DNA of 64,000 bases from JACRPI01 sp964385055 (GCA_964385055.1 CAYLMH010000002.1:8039-72038), one strand, 5' to 3'. Numbered from the stretch's first letter, positions 52,907-62,404 are shown. Notes: a model not told the origin generated them from the sequence alone. Translations and numbers: made by a program.

Positions 52907-52998
52907 CTTCTTCTTTTAGTTCTTCTCTTTTTTATAGTTTCTCCTTTGCAGGACTTTTCTGGTGTGCGATTTTTGCTTTAATCAATAGTTTTTTAAAC

Positions 52999-54153
52999 AT
53001 GACTTCGCTTTGTATTGTCCTTGAGGTGTTTATTATTAAAAAAAGTCTATTTGCTTTACTCTTATTCATTGTTTTATTTCTTGCAAGTTGCAGTGATGGG
53101 ACTGATGGAGAGAACAGTACTGCTCAAAATGAAGAAACAAACGAGAAATGTGGCGATGGAACGTGCGACACTGCTGAACAAACAGATGCAACGCTTTGTC
53201 CAACAGACTGTGGTGCTGAAGGTTCACAACAAGTAGGAAACGCAGAGAAAATAAACTCAGTTCTTGAAGACACTTCTTCTTATCCTTCTCTTCCTGAAGA
53301 ATTCACTTTCCTCGCTGATGAAGGTTTGCGCATGATTGAAGCATCAAACCCTGGCGCTCGCATGAATGATGATGGAACAATCTCTTTGCTCTATGAAGAT
53401 CGTAGTGGCGAGAGACTCTCTCAATATGTCGCAACGTCAGAAGATGGCTTACTCTTTTCTGATAGAGGAGAGAGTGTCTCTAATTCTGAGGGTGGACAGT
53501 TTCGCGCAAAGCAATTGCCTGATGGAACCTGGCGTGGTTATGGATACGACACGACAAAAGGGATTGAAGGCGGATGCCTGACAAGTCAAAGTTCTGAAGA
53601 TGATGTTACGTACACTGATGATGAAGGATGCAGATACACACTTCAAGAAGAAGATGAAGGCTGGATGGGAGTTTATGACTTCTTTGCGGATTCTCAGGAT
53701 AACATTGTACTTCTCTACCTTGGTGATAAGGAGAACTTAAACAATGTTCGTCGCGCGTATTCTACTGATGGAGGGTGGACATTCACTTTTACCAATGATA
53801 ATGTTCTTGGAGATGAAGACTTAGGAGGAGGAGCTAGAAGTTACGTTGATGAAAAAGTAATTGTTCTTTCTGATCAGCGTGTTTTCTTAGTTGCAATGCA
53901 GCAAGGGACTATTTATGGATTTATCAGTGAAGATGATGGTGTTACATTCCAGCGCTACAAAGAGCTTCTTTTAGAGCCAAGTGATTTTGTCAGCGAAGAA
54001 TATGGGGTGGCAAGTTCCCTTCATGATCCGCAAATTATTGCGTTAGAAGATGGAAGCCTGCGCATTTATGTAAATGTGTTGTTTAATAATGGTACTGACA
54101 TAAAAGAAGATGATGTGCCAGCAATTGTCAGCGCGACTACGGAGTCAGATTAA
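52999..54153 (+). CDS. Lipoprotein with predicted beta-propeller
   Basis: A 384-residue protein with a lipoprotein signal (LFALLLFIVLFLASC), a Cys-rich EB-like module (KCGDGTCDTAEQ then LCPTDC), and a domain with repeated strands and Asp-box-like turns (AYSTDGGWTFTF; SEDDGVTFQRY) typical of sialidase-type or BNR propellers. The start may be ATG 52999 or GTG 53026, which begins right at the signal peptide and follows TTGAG. The next gene is a paralog starting one base after the stop. A sugar-binding surface role is plausible. Confidence 0.65.
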   Translation: MTSLCIVLEVFIIKKSLFALLLFIVLFLASCSDGTDGENSTAQNEETNEKCGDGTCDTAEQTDATLCPTDCGAEGSQQVGNAEKINSVLEDTSSYPSLPEEFTFLADEGLRMIEASNPGARMNDDGTISLLYEDRSGERLSQYVATSEDGLLFSDRGESVSNSEGGQFRAKQLPDGTWRGYGYDTTKGIEGGCLTSQSSEDDVTYTDDEGCRYTLQEEDEGWMGVYDFFADSQDNIVLLYLGDKENLNNVRRAYSTDGGWTFTFTNDNVLGDEDLGGGARSYVDEKVIVLSDQRVFLVAMQQGTIYGFISEDDGVTFQRYKELLLEPSDFVSEEYGVASSLHDPQIIALEDGSLRIYVNVLFNNGTDIKEDDVPAIVSATTESD

Positions 54154-54154
54154 T

Positions 54155-55240
54155 ATGATAATCAAAAACAGCATAGGTATATGGAGTACATTTCTTTTTC
54201 TGATCATTATCTTGCTCACCTCTTCTTGTTCACAGGAAGAAGAAAATGGAGGTGCTCAAGAAAATTTTACTGATGAAGATAATTCTCCAGGCACCGTATT
54301 ACTTTTCTTTACTATTACGGATATTGAAAAGCTTCCTCACGCAGCACCTAGTACAACCGGTCTTCCAAACAACAGCGTAATAACCGTTCTCCCAAACAAT
54401 ACCATAAGGAGTGCAATTTCAACAGATGGTTACCATTTTATGATACACTCAGAACACTGGATTACGCATGAGGACATGATGGATCCTGCAGTGTGGTTAG
54501 GAGACGATAGTTTATGGATGCTTACAAGCAGTACAGTTAATGGAAGACTTCGTTTTACATTTGCTCGCCCATGTCCAAACTTTATTCACGATTCATTTAC
54601 TGTTTTAGAGTCATTTAGTACGCCACAAGAAGGTGAAAATGGAAGAATAGTTAGTGTCTCAGGAGGTATTCCAGATATTGTCTCTGTTCCAGGAGGGTAT
54701 AGGCTCTTTTATGCAGGTGAAGGAGGGATACAAAGTATGTTCTCAAGTGATGGAAGAAATTATACTAAGGAAGAAGGGCTTCGCCTCGCTCTCACCGATG
54801 ACATGCCTGTAAGTGTTATTGCAGATCCTGCAGTTGCTCGTCGTGCAGATGGTTCCTATGTTATGTATTTCAAAGCAATTCCTACTATTTTTGGCACTTC
54901 ATCTTCACCTTATGATCATAACATATACAGAGCAACAAGTGAAGATAGTATTACTTTTGTTGCAGAAGATATGGAAAAACCGCTCCTTGAACATGTAAGT
55001 ATTCCAGCAATTTATACGGATACACTAGGTCGTGTATGGGTTTATTATCTGAATTTCGCAGAAGGATGGCCAGAAGAATTTGAGACTGTTTGGGCCACGT
55101 ATGAAGAGAAGGATTACACGCTTAGAGAACCTCAAGAAGTTACATTTACGCCTGCTCTTTTGGAATCCGAATTTATTAATGATCCTGATCCACTCTTGCT
55201 TCCTGAAGATTTTGATTTTTCAAAATGTACAAGAGAATAA
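54155..55240 (+). CDS. Lipoprotein with predicted beta-propeller (paralog)
   Basis: A 361-residue protein with signal FLIIILLTSSC and a domain in which the patterns RSAISTDGYHFMIHSEHWI, MFSSDGRNYTKEE and RATSEDSITFVAEDM recur at propeller-like intervals. It resembles the upstream neighbour in order of elements but lacks the Cys-rich module. ATG 54155 is one base after the neighbour stop, so the two form an operon. Motifs such as VIADPAVARRADGSYVMYF also recall GH43/GH32-type five-blade propellers. Confidence 0.62.
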   Translation: MIIKNSIGIWSTFLFLIIILLTSSCSQEEENGGAQENFTDEDNSPGTVLLFFTITDIEKLPHAAPSTTGLPNNSVITVLPNNTIRSAISTDGYHFMIHSEHWITHEDMMDPAVWLGDDSLWMLTSSTVNGRLRFTFARPCPNFIHDSFTVLESFSTPQEGENGRIVSVSGGIPDIVSVPGGYRLFYAGEGGIQSMFSSDGRNYTKEEGLRLALTDDMPVSVIADPAVARRADGSYVMYFKAIPTIFGTSSSPYDHNIYRATSEDSITFVAEDMEKPLLEHVSIPAIYTDTLGRVWVYYLNFAEGWPEEFETVWATYEEKDYTLREPQEVTFTPALLESEFINDPDPLLLPEDFDFSKCTRE

Positions 55241-55404
55241 AGGCGATCTGTTAAGGGCTTCTTGGAGCATCTTCTGTATTTTCATTTGATTCGTCTGGAA
55301 AATGCACCTCTTTTCTTCAATCCTGCAACAAATTCATCAAATGATTTTTCAAAATTCTCAATGAACAACAAACAATATAAAGTCTAGCAGTATTCTAATC
55401 TATA

Positions 55405-56187
55405 ATGAAAATTGGTGTTATTGGTGGTTCTGGATTAGGCGATCCTAATCTCTGGGACAACGCAAAAAAGGTCAAAGTTTTTACTCCTTTCGGCGCTCCT
55501 TCTGATCTCCTTACTGTCGGTACATTTAAGGGAGTAGATATTGTCGCGCTTCCTCGTCATGGCGCGAATCATACGATTCGACCAACAGAAGTGAATTATC
55601 GAGCGAATATTTGGGCAATGAAGGAACTTGGGGTAACTCATATCATTGCCGCAACTGCGTGTGGCAGCTTGCGCGAACATATTAAACCAGGAGATCTTGT
55701 CTTCATTGATCAATTCATTGATCGCACAACCAAACGCGAACAATCATTTTATACTGGACAAACTATTTGTCACATTCCTATGGCTGATCCATTTTGCGAA
55801 AAATTGCGAACGCTCTTTGCCGCGGCTGCAATCGAGAACAGCATTGCATATCATTCTAAAGGGACTATGGTGACGATTGAAGGTCCTCGATTTTCTTCAC
55901 GCGCAGAATCTGAATTATTTCGAAGCTGGCATTGCGATGTGATTAACATGACTACTGTGCCAGAAGTTGTTTTGGCTCGTGAAGCAGGCATTTGTTACGC
56001 TGCAATCGCTATGTCCACTGATTATGACTGTTGGAAAACTGATGAGGCGCATGTGACTTTAGATATGATTTTGAAAACAATGCATGAGAATGCGGAAAAA
56101 GTAAAGATGATTTTGAAGGCCGTTATTCCACAATTACGCGATTGGGATTGCGGATGTAAAGAAGCGATTAAGACAGCGACATTTTGA
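55405..56187 (+). CDS. mtnP: S-methyl-5'-thioadenosine phosphorylase
   Basis: A 260-residue purine nucleoside phosphorylase family protein: GVIGGSGLGDP at the N-terminus (phosphate loop), LPRHGANHTIRPTEVNYRANIWA, GPRFSSRAES, and NMTTVPEVVLAREAGICYA with the Met and Asp (STDYDCW) of MTAP enzymes. It splits methylthioadenosine to adenine and methylthioribose-1-phosphate. The next gene, apt, would turn that adenine into AMP. The TATA-like CAATATAAAG lies about 25 bases before ATG 55405. Confidence 0.93.
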   Translation: MKIGVIGGSGLGDPNLWDNAKKVKVFTPFGAPSDLLTVGTFKGVDIVALPRHGANHTIRPTEVNYRANIWAMKELGVTHIIAATACGSLREHIKPGDLVFIDQFIDRTTKREQSFYTGQTICHIPMADPFCEKLRTLFAAAAIENSIAYHSKGTMVTIEGPRFSSRAESELFRSWHCDVINMTTVPEVVLAREAGICYAAIAMSTDYDCWKTDEAHVTLDMILKTMHENAEKVKMILKAVIPQLRDWDCGCKEAIKTATF

Positions 56188-56223
56188 GTTACACAACAAC
56201 ACAGAAAATACAAAGGTGAAACA

Positions 56224-56742
56224 ATGGACATTAAATCAAAAATTCGAACAATTCCTGATTTTCCGAAACAGGGAATCATGTTTCGCGATGTGACGACATT
56301 ATTGAAAGATCCTGCAGGATTTCGTTATATTATTGATCATCTTGTGCAGCGCTACGCGAACAAAGGGATTGACAAAGTTGTAGGTATTGAAAGCAGAGGT
56401 TTTATTCTTGCCGGCGCGCTTGCGCATCAATTGAATGTTGGTTTTGTTCCTGTGCGAAAACCAAACAAACTTCCTGCTGAAAAAGATTCTATTGAATATG
56501 AATTAGAATACGGCAAAGACAAATTAGAAATTCATACTGATGCAATTAAACATGGCGATGTTATTCTTATTGTTGATGATTTAATCGCAACAGGCGGCAC
56601 TGCTCGCGCGACAGTGGAACTTGTCGAGAAACAAGGCGGCGCTGTTTTAGAATGCGCGTTTATTGTAGATTTGCCAGAACTTGGCGGTGCGCGAAAAGTC
56701 GGAAAACCATGTTATTCGCTGGTTGCGTTTGACGGACATTAA
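56224..56742 (+). CDS. apt: Adenine phosphoribosyltransferase
   Basis: A 172-residue APRT: KIRTIPDFPKQGIMFRDVTTLL at the N-terminus, GIESRGFILAGALA, and the PRPP motif ILIVDDLIATGGTARA. It joins adenine to PRPP to give AMP. Length is normal for the family. It is 36 bases after mtnP, forming a two-gene route that salvages adenine from methylthioadenosine. Confidence 0.95.
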   Translation: MDIKSKIRTIPDFPKQGIMFRDVTTLLKDPAGFRYIIDHLVQRYANKGIDKVVGIESRGFILAGALAHQLNVGFVPVRKPNKLPAEKDSIEYELEYGKDKLEIHTDAIKHGDVILIVDDLIATGGTARATVELVEKQGGAVLECAFIVDLPELGGARKVGKPCYSLVAFDGH

Positions 56743-56825
56743 ATATCTTGTTTTAGCTTCCTTCTTTCCATTCTGTTCTTCTCAAATTTTCTCTTTTTTT
56801 ACATCCCATTTACTACTAATTCAAC

Positions 56826-56910
56826 AATACCCCAGAGTACCACGTCTTTTCTTGATGTGGTACTCTTGGTCCCCAACGCGTTCATGCGTTTGGCGCGTGT
56901 TTTCTCTTTG
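56826..56910. repeat. Hairpin related to the 3154-3340 element
   Basis: AATACCCC (56826-56833) precedes a perfect 10-bp stem (AGAGTACCAC, 56834-56843, with 56857-56866), followed by TGGTCCCC and then GCGTTTGG and GCGTGTTTTC, which also appear in the same order after the left hairpin at 3161. The 258 bases between apt and the next gene hold no convincing reading frame. Confidence 0.5.
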
Positions 56911-57000
56911 TTTGGCGATTTTACTCTTAAGACATTATCAAGAATACAGAGGTAAAAATTGTAAAAAACATAAGAAATAAGAAAAAAAAGAATAAAAAGA

Positions 57001-57801
57001 TTATGCTATCTGTTCTTCACTCTCTTCTTCAGTTCCTTTGTTTTCTTCTTCAACTTCCTCTTTTGGTTCTTCCATTATTGGTTGTTCCATCATAGGGGGC
57101 TGTTCTTCAGAGCCTTTATTTCCGCCAAAGAATCCCGTGAACTTTTTGAACACTCCTTTAAAGAATCCTTGTTTTGGTTCGTCTTGCTTTTCTTCAGATG
57201 CTTCACTGCTTTGGTCTTCTTCTGCTTTGCTGTCTTCTTTTTCTTCTGCGCTTTCTTGAGCTTCTTTCAACTCTTCTGCAAGCGCTTGTTCTTCTTCACT
57301 TGCTTCTGGAAGTTCTAAACCACTCTCTTCAATATATTTTTCTAAATCTGCTATTCGTTGTTTCAACATTGCAATGTCCGCTTCACAAGAGGGCATTCCT
57401 TCACTTTTTTCTGCAGACATTTCACTGCCTTTATTCCCATTTTGCGCATTTTCTTCCATCTTTGCTTTGACTTCAGCTTCTTCTTCATCGCTCATTTCTT
57501 CATCAGGAATCTCAAGACCATTCTCTTCAATATATTCTTCTAATTGTTCAATACGGTCCGTTACAACATCTATTTGCTCATCGCAGGAAGGTCTTTCTCC
57601 ATCTTCCATTTCACTGATTTCTCTTAACTCAGGAGCAGGAACTTCTAACTCACTCTCCACGAGATATTGCTCTAACTGCACATGTCGCATCTCAAGCTCA
57701 AGTAACCCTTCACATTCTTCTCCTTCTTCTTGTCCGAAAACAATATTAACAGACAGACAAAAAATCAAAACCAACAAAAATAGACTTATTATTTTATTCA
57801 T
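57001..57801 (-). CDS. Secreted acidic protein with three Cys-helix repeats
   Basis: A 266-residue protein with a signal peptide (IISLFLLVLIFCLSVNIVFG) and three related segments of about 30 residues: CEGLLELEMRHVQLEQYLVE, CDEQIDVVTDRIEQLEEYIE and CEADIAMLKQRIADLEKYIE, each followed by xSGLEvP-like residues. They are predicted short coiled coils that may trimerise. A basic patch (GFFKGVFKKFTGFFGG) follows, then an acidic tail. GAGGTGG, 5 bases before ATG 57801, is a clear Shine-Dalgarno, so this gene has a leader. Unknown function. Confidence 0.6.
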   Translation of the reverse strand: MNKIISLFLLVLIFCLSVNIVFGQEEGEECEGLLELEMRHVQLEQYLVESELEVPAPELREISEMEDGERPSCDEQIDVVTDRIEQLEEYIEENGLEIPDEEMSDEEEAEVKAKMEENAQNGNKGSEMSAEKSEGMPSCEADIAMLKQRIADLEKYIEESGLELPEASEEEQALAEELKEAQESAEEKEDSKAEEDQSSEASEEKQDEPKQGFFKGVFKKFTGFFGGNKGSEEQPPMMEQPIMEEPKEEVEEENKGTEEESEEQIA

Positions 57802-58003
57802 ACTTCCACCTCGGAAATTTTTGTGAATTTTAGTGAATTCCGCTTCTTTATATAGGTTGCGAAGACTTTAATTGAACTTTTCCCTCGAGCTTAAGTCTTT
57901 TACACTCATGAGTAGTTCTTTTTCGTTACTACGATTGTGTTTACATAAATCTTTAAATACTCGTCTCCAAACAGTAACACTTATTGTATTGGAGGTGCTG
58001 GTA

Positions 58004-58504
58004 GTGGCAAAGAAAAAATCAAAACAATCAAAAAAGGTATTTGTAAAGGGTGTTCCCCGAAATGTTATAGTTGGAGGCATCGTTGTTATTCTCGTCGTTG
58101 TCTTATATTATTTATTCGCGTCCCAGAATGGTTCGTTTGTGGGATTGGGTGGAGATAATGGTGAAACGTATCTCCCAAGTCAAGAATCTCTGTTGGAAAC
58201 CATGCCTGAAGTGGTTGGGCAATCCTATTTTGGCTTCATGAAAGCAGGATACGTTGTCAATGTTCTTGTTGGCAGCAATACACAGCGTATTGAATTTAAA
58301 ACACTCAATGATGATGGCACTGTTGACATTGTGTTGAACAGAGCATACAATCTTGAAGAAGGAGAAACTGTGTTCGCGGATTATGATTATGATGGTATCG
58401 CAGACATCGCAGTCACTCTTGAAGGTGTTGATATGTATGAAGACAGATTCTCTGTCACGATTACGTACTTCACGACAGCTCCTGACGAAATTGTTCAGGA
58501 ATAA
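58004..58504 (+). CDS. Single-TM membrane protein
   Basis: From GTG 58004 the protein is 166 residues: a lysine-rich cytoplasmic start (AKKKSKQSKKVFVKGVP), one TM (NVIVGGIVVILVVVLYYLFA), and an outer domain of beta-strands with acidic clusters (ADYDYDGIADIAVTLEGVD; this DYDYDGIAD resembles a calcium-binding FG-GAP or EF-like loop). GGAGGTG at 57991-57997, six bases before, sets the start. Function unknown. Confidence 0.6.
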   Translation: MAKKKSKQSKKVFVKGVPRNVIVGGIVVILVVVLYYLFASQNGSFVGLGGDNGETYLPSQESLLETMPEVVGQSYFGFMKAGYVVNVLVGSNTQRIEFKTLNDDGTVDIVLNRAYNLEEGETVFADYDYDGIADIAVTLEGVDMYEDRFSVTITYFTTAPDEIVQE

Positions 58505-58560
58505 TTCGATACTTTTTTATTTTCTTTCTTTTTCTTCTCTTTTCACTTGTTTAGGTGTTC

Positions 58561-58857
58561 ATGATGGTTTTTGAAAATTTAGTTATTGCATTTTCTTCTC
58601 CTGTTCTTTTTCCGCTTGTTGTTGTGGTGACGCTGCTCTTTATTGGCGCTTTGCATATTTTCTTTTCCATACGTTATGGTTCTGACGCGCAAAAAGATAC
58701 TCCTTCCTTTTTGTATGGACTTTTGGGACTTCTTGTTGCTTCTTCGTTTCTTTTTGGCACTTCTTCTCTCTTGACTGCAGTCTTTTTGGGTGGATTTCTC
58801 GGAGAAGCGTTTGGGTTGTTTCTTGTTTCTGTGCACAAACACAAACTACATAAATAA
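58561..58857 (+). CDS. Small three-TM membrane protein
   Basis: About 98 residues with three hydrophobic helices (LVIAFSSPVLFPLVVVVTLLFI; LLGLLVASSFLFG; AVFLGGFLGEAFGLFLVSV) and a basic C-terminus (HKHKLHK). AGGTG just upstream suggests a Shine-Dalgarno for ATG 58561 or 58564. Unknown family. It may be co-transcribed with the deacetylase-like gene 20 bases downstream. Confidence 0.5.
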   Translation: MMVFENLVIAFSSPVLFPLVVVVTLLFIGALHIFFSIRYGSDAQKDTPSFLYGLLGLLVASSFLFGTSSLLTAVFLGGFLGEAFGLFLVSVHKHKLHK

Positions 58858-58876
58858 GAAAGAAACAAAAATTCTT

Positions 58877-59989
58877 ATGAAGGACAAAAAACAGTCTTCG
58901 CTGATTGTTATTCTTTGCATTATTTGTTTTTTGATTATTCTTGTTATTGGTATGCTTATCTTTCTGAGTAAACCAGGATATACTGAAAATGGGCGGCCTT
59001 CAAGAGTTCAGGAGACAATTTTTGGAGAATCAGATGAAACAGCAAATGCCGAAGATACTAGATCTTCAGAAGCTTCTTCCGGACTTACTTATCCCCTTTA
59101 CTTCTCTGTTATGATTCACATGGAAGAAGATTGGACTGATGACACAAACATCGCCTTATTTCAAAAGCATGTTGATCAACTTGAATGGGCAATGGACATT
59201 TTTGAGGAGTATGATGCAAAACTTACTATCGAAACTGAAGTTCCTTTCGCAACTGCTGTTCTTGACAATGATGCGACTATTTTAAATGACGCACTTGATC
59301 GTGGACATGGCGTTGGAACACACTGCGGTAAAGATATGGACACTTCTAGCGTTTCTGCATTGACTGAAAGCTATACTGAAAGAAAAGCCCTTGTTGATTC
59401 CATCGTTGGCGCAGAAAATAACAGAGGGTGCTCTGGTGGTTGGGGTACTGCAGATTACGTCATTGCCGCAACAAATGCAGGCTTTGGATATCTTGATGGC
59501 GTTGTCTATCTCGCATATCTTTCAATGCCTCGCGCTGAACGACCAGATCAAGTAAGTAATCAAGATATTATTCACATTTATTACCATGATCCTGTTATTC
59601 CAGAATTTGGAGATCACATTTATCCCCGCTTTTTAGAAGACGCGACTGATTTTGAAGAAGATCCTGGCGGAGACATTGTTTTGTTAAATGGTGAGCTTGG
59701 GGAAATTTCTAGTTTGTATGAAGGGAGAAGCACTTGTGCTCCGGATTGCGAATTAACAGAAGATGATTTCGAGTATGTTTATGATAAAATAGAAACTGCA
59801 TACGAGATACGAGATGATTCTCGCGTCGCTCATTTGTATGTTCACGCTCCTTTGAATACATTTGTTGAAAGTAATGAGGCTTTGTTGCGAAGCTGGCTTT
59901 CTGAAATGCAAGAGCTTCAGACTGAAGGAAATATTCAATGGGCAACTCAAGGAGAAGTCTATAACGCAAAATTGAGCGAAGAAAGGTGA
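58877..59989 (+). CDS. Membrane-anchored polysaccharide deacetylase-like protein
   Basis: A 370-residue protein with an N-terminal TM (LIVILCIICFLIILVIGMLIFL) and an outer domain that begins YPLYFSVMIHMEEDW, continues DIFEEYDAKLTIETEVPFA, and has GHGVGTHCGKDMD, where the His would match the metal site of NodB-type deacetylases. The order strand with acid, long helix, His-containing loop fits carbohydrate esterase 4 relatives, but the DD motif is degenerate, so activity is uncertain. ATG 58877 starts the basic pre-TM segment. The next gene overlaps by four bases. Confidence 0.55.
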   Translation: MKDKKQSSLIVILCIICFLIILVIGMLIFLSKPGYTENGRPSRVQETIFGESDETANAEDTRSSEASSGLTYPLYFSVMIHMEEDWTDDTNIALFQKHVDQLEWAMDIFEEYDAKLTIETEVPFATAVLDNDATILNDALDRGHGVGTHCGKDMDTSSVSALTESYTERKALVDSIVGAENNRGCSGGWGTADYVIAATNAGFGYLDGVVYLAYLSMPRAERPDQVSNQDIIHIYYHDPVIPEFGDHIYPRFLEDATDFEEDPGGDIVLLNGELGEISSLYEGRSTCAPDCELTEDDFEYVYDKIETAYEIRDDSRVAHLYVHAPLNTFVESNEALLRSWLSEMQELQTEGNIQWATQGEVYNAKLSEER

Positions 59990-60216
59990 TTTCTTTGAAT
60001 GACACAGCAAAAATGCTCATCATTGGTGGAATTATTCTTGTAGCAGTTGGATTATTTTGGCAATTCGGAAGTAAGTATTTACCTCTTGGAAAATTACCTG
60101 GTGATATTTCCATTGAGAAAGAGAATTTCAAGTTTTACTTTCCAATTACCACCTCGATTGTTATCAGTTTGATTTTGAGTGTGTTTTATGTGGTGTACAA
60201 GTTAATTTTTCGCTGA
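59986..60216 (+). CDS. DUF2905 family membrane protein
   Basis: A 76-residue protein matching DUF2905: first TM (LIIGGIILVAVGLFWQF), the conserved loop GKLPGDISIEKENFKFYFP, then a second TM (ITTSIVISLILSVFYVVYKL). The family is widespread in bacteria and archaea, function unknown. GTG 59986 overlaps the stop of the deacetylase-like gene (GTGA). Confidence 0.85.
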   Translation: MISLNDTAKMLIIGGIILVAVGLFWQFGSKYLPLGKLPGDISIEKENFKFYFPITTSIVISLILSVFYVVYKLIFR

Positions 60217-60238
60217 GAATTATTATATTATTATTGCT

Positions 60239-61357
60239 CTATTTCCTTCTGACCAATTCCACAACTGCCTCACTATGATTTGTCTGCGGAAATAAATCAA
60301 ACAACGCCGCGCTCTTTATTTCATACTTCTTGAATTTCTTGACATCTTTTCCTACCTGTTGCGTGTTGCAGGAAATGTAGGTGATTGCTTCTGGCTGCAG
60401 CTCGATTAGTTGTTGAATTGTCTTCATGTCCATCCCACTTCTTGGTGGATCAGTAATGACATACAATGGTTTGTTGAACTTTATTCTTCGCAGATGCGTC
60501 GCGTCTAAACATAGTGCAGTTGCATTCTTTATGTTGTTCTCTGTTATGTTTATTTTCGCTGCATCAATACAACCCTGAAATCCTTCAATGACTGTTACTG
60601 ATTTGAAAAGGTCTGCATTGACTATTCCAAATGTTCCGACGCCTGCATATAGGTCCAGGAGATACGCGTCTTTTGTGTTGTGTTTTTTTAACAAGTTGTT
60701 GACGTACATGTGCATTTTTTCTGTCATTGCAGTGTTGTTCTGGAAAAATCCTTGGATAGAATAATTGAATGTCTTGTTCATTATTTGTTGTTTGAGCATG
60801 TCTTTGCCTTTGATCATAATGTAATCACTGGAAATACTCCCCTCTTCATCAGGAATAACATAGGTGATGAGAATGTTTTTTGCTGTTGTTTGTTTCGCGA
60901 ATTGTTTTATCTTTTCTGTCGCTTCTGCAATTCTTTGCGACTCGCTGTTGAGGGTAAATGAAATAGAAGATTCTTCTCTGCTATTTTGCGGCGCTCTGAT
61001 CACTGCATATCGCAATGTTCCGCTTTTCTTCTTGCTGTCAAATGCATCTATTGGTGTTTTGAAGAAATTTCTAAGCTCCTTTAGAAGTTGGTTTATTGCT
61101 TCATTTGCAATGACACATTGTTCAACATCTACTCGCTTTGCTGGTTCTTTTTGGCGAAATCCTATGCCATTTTCGAAAAACAAAAAATCCATTCTATTTC
61201 TGTAGAAATATTCTTTGTCTGCGTAGACTTCTATCTCGTTATATTCTATTGCGTGCTTGAGCGCATTCTTTTTATTCTCTAGCTGGCGGCCGTAGTCGAT
61301 ATGCTGACACGCGCATCCATTGCAGACATTGAAATACGGACAGAGTGGTGTTGCCAT
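60239..61357 (-). CDS. TrmA/RumA-type uracil-5-methyltransferase with Fe-S cluster
   Basis: A 372-residue SAM-dependent methyltransferase: Cys6, Cys12, Cys15 (CPYFNVCNGC) and a later Cys (VEQCV) form the 4Fe-4S site of the RumA/TrmA superfamily; LDLYAGVGTFGI is the SAM motif, DPPRSGM the catalytic loop, and ITYISCN holds the nucleophilic Cys. Euryarchaeal members of this size make m5U54 in tRNA (Pyrococcus TrmU54), so that is the best guess; rRNA m5U is the other option. Confidence 0.88.
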   Translation of the reverse strand: MATPLCPYFNVCNGCACQHIDYGRQLENKKNALKHAIEYNEIEVYADKEYFYRNRMDFLFFENGIGFRQKEPAKRVDVEQCVIANEAINQLLKELRNFFKTPIDAFDSKKKSGTLRYAVIRAPQNSREESSISFTLNSESQRIAEATEKIKQFAKQTTAKNILITYVIPDEEGSISSDYIMIKGKDMLKQQIMNKTFNYSIQGFFQNNTAMTEKMHMYVNNLLKKHNTKDAYLLDLYAGVGTFGIVNADLFKSVTVIEGFQGCIDAAKINITENNIKNATALCLDATHLRRIKFNKPLYVITDPPRSGMDMKTIQQLIELQPEAITYISCNTQQVGKDVKKFKKYEIKSAALFDLFPQTNHSEAVVELVRRK

Positions 61358-61411
61358 TTCTTGTATTATTGTTATTTACTTTATGAATGTTGTTCTCATT
61401 TTGGTTGGGAA

Positions 61412-61422
61412 TTTTTATAAAC
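61412..61422 (+). promoter_or_regulatory. TATA box
   Basis: TTTTTATAAAC ends 22 bases before ATG 61445, again leaving no room for a leader. Confidence 0.5.
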
Positions 61423-61444
61423 GGAGTTTTTTTCCTCTTGTCTT

Positions 61445-62362
61445 ATGGCTGCCATGCGTGTTCAATATAAAAATTTAGGAGAAGTATGGAGAGAAGATAA
61501 AGAATTTCTCGCAATGTGTGGGTTTGAGCTTCCTGTGGCACGCGATTTACCTCATCCTATGCCTGAAGATTATGAAGTTATTTTTTCTTCTGCAGATGCT
61601 GCTGCAATCTCGAATCCAATTCTTCTCACCCAAGACTCTGTAGATGATCTTGTTAGAACGTTACTCCCTCAAATAGAAGCAGTGTATTGCGCTTCTCTTC
61701 CTTCTGATCTTTCTGTTATAGTTCTTCCTTTTCATAGCTATGCTGCAAGGTATCGCGCAAGCGCTGTTTCTCTTGCAGAACAAATCGGAGGTACATATGA
61801 TCCGTCAGAGGAATTTCTTCCACCAGTCACTTCTTTCCCTCATCTTAAAAGAATTTTTGTCTCAGAACATATTCCTTACTATGATGAACACGGCAATGCT
61901 CTTCCTCCAGTGCAGTGGTCCCAACCGATGCTTGAACACATGCTTTTAACTGCACTTGCAAACACCTTATTTCATTACACTCGAAACGAATGGGGCTCAG
62001 CATTCACTCGATCTCGAGCAGCGCTTTCTGAAGCAGAGTTCGATACTATTTATGCTGTTAAAAATGCACTTACATTACATACTTTAGAAGTTCTTATTCG
62101 TAACACAATGCCTTCATGGGGACTTTATCATGTTGCAGATAAACTCAACACTATTTATGAGCATCCAGATGGTCACACTGCATACGCGGCTATTTCCGCG
62201 ATGATCAAGGTCCTCCCCTTTGCGCAAGTTGCGATGATAGATGGCGTCACTATTCAGGATTATTGTAGAGAAGACAACACTGTTCATTGCCCTCTAACAT
62301 TTTACCCTCAACATCCTTTCCATAAACAAAAATATGAACGATTTAGAATGGCAAGTTCTTGA
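61445..62362 (+). CDS. Hypothetical protein
   Basis: A 305-residue soluble protein of unknown family, with no signal or TM. It has several His-rich loops (LPHPMPEDY, HLKRIFVSEHIPYYDEHGN, YEHPDGHTAYAA), which may bind a metal, and a helical middle. The C-terminus ends in HPFHKQKYERFRM. It shares composition and promoter layout with other unknown proteins here (15735, 17847, 42487) but no clear sequence similarity. Confidence 0.45.
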   Translation: MAAMRVQYKNLGEVWREDKEFLAMCGFELPVARDLPHPMPEDYEVIFSSADAAAISNPILLTQDSVDDLVRTLLPQIEAVYCASLPSDLSVIVLPFHSYAARYRASAVSLAEQIGGTYDPSEEFLPPVTSFPHLKRIFVSEHIPYYDEHGNALPPVQWSQPMLEHMLLTALANTLFHYTRNEWGSAFTRSRAALSEAEFDTIYAVKNALTLHTLEVLIRNTMPSWGLYHVADKLNTIYEHPDGHTAYAAISAMIKVLPFAQVAMIDGVTIQDYCREDNTVHCPLTFYPQHPFHKQKYERFRMASS

Positions 62363-62373
62363 ATTCCAGTCAA

Positions 62374-62383
62374 TTTTATAAAT
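62374..62383 (+). promoter_or_regulatory. TATA box
   Basis: TTTTATAAAT ends 21 bases before ATG 62405. Confidence 0.5.
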
Positions 62384-62404
62384 CATTTTTCATTTCTTTC
62401 CTTT

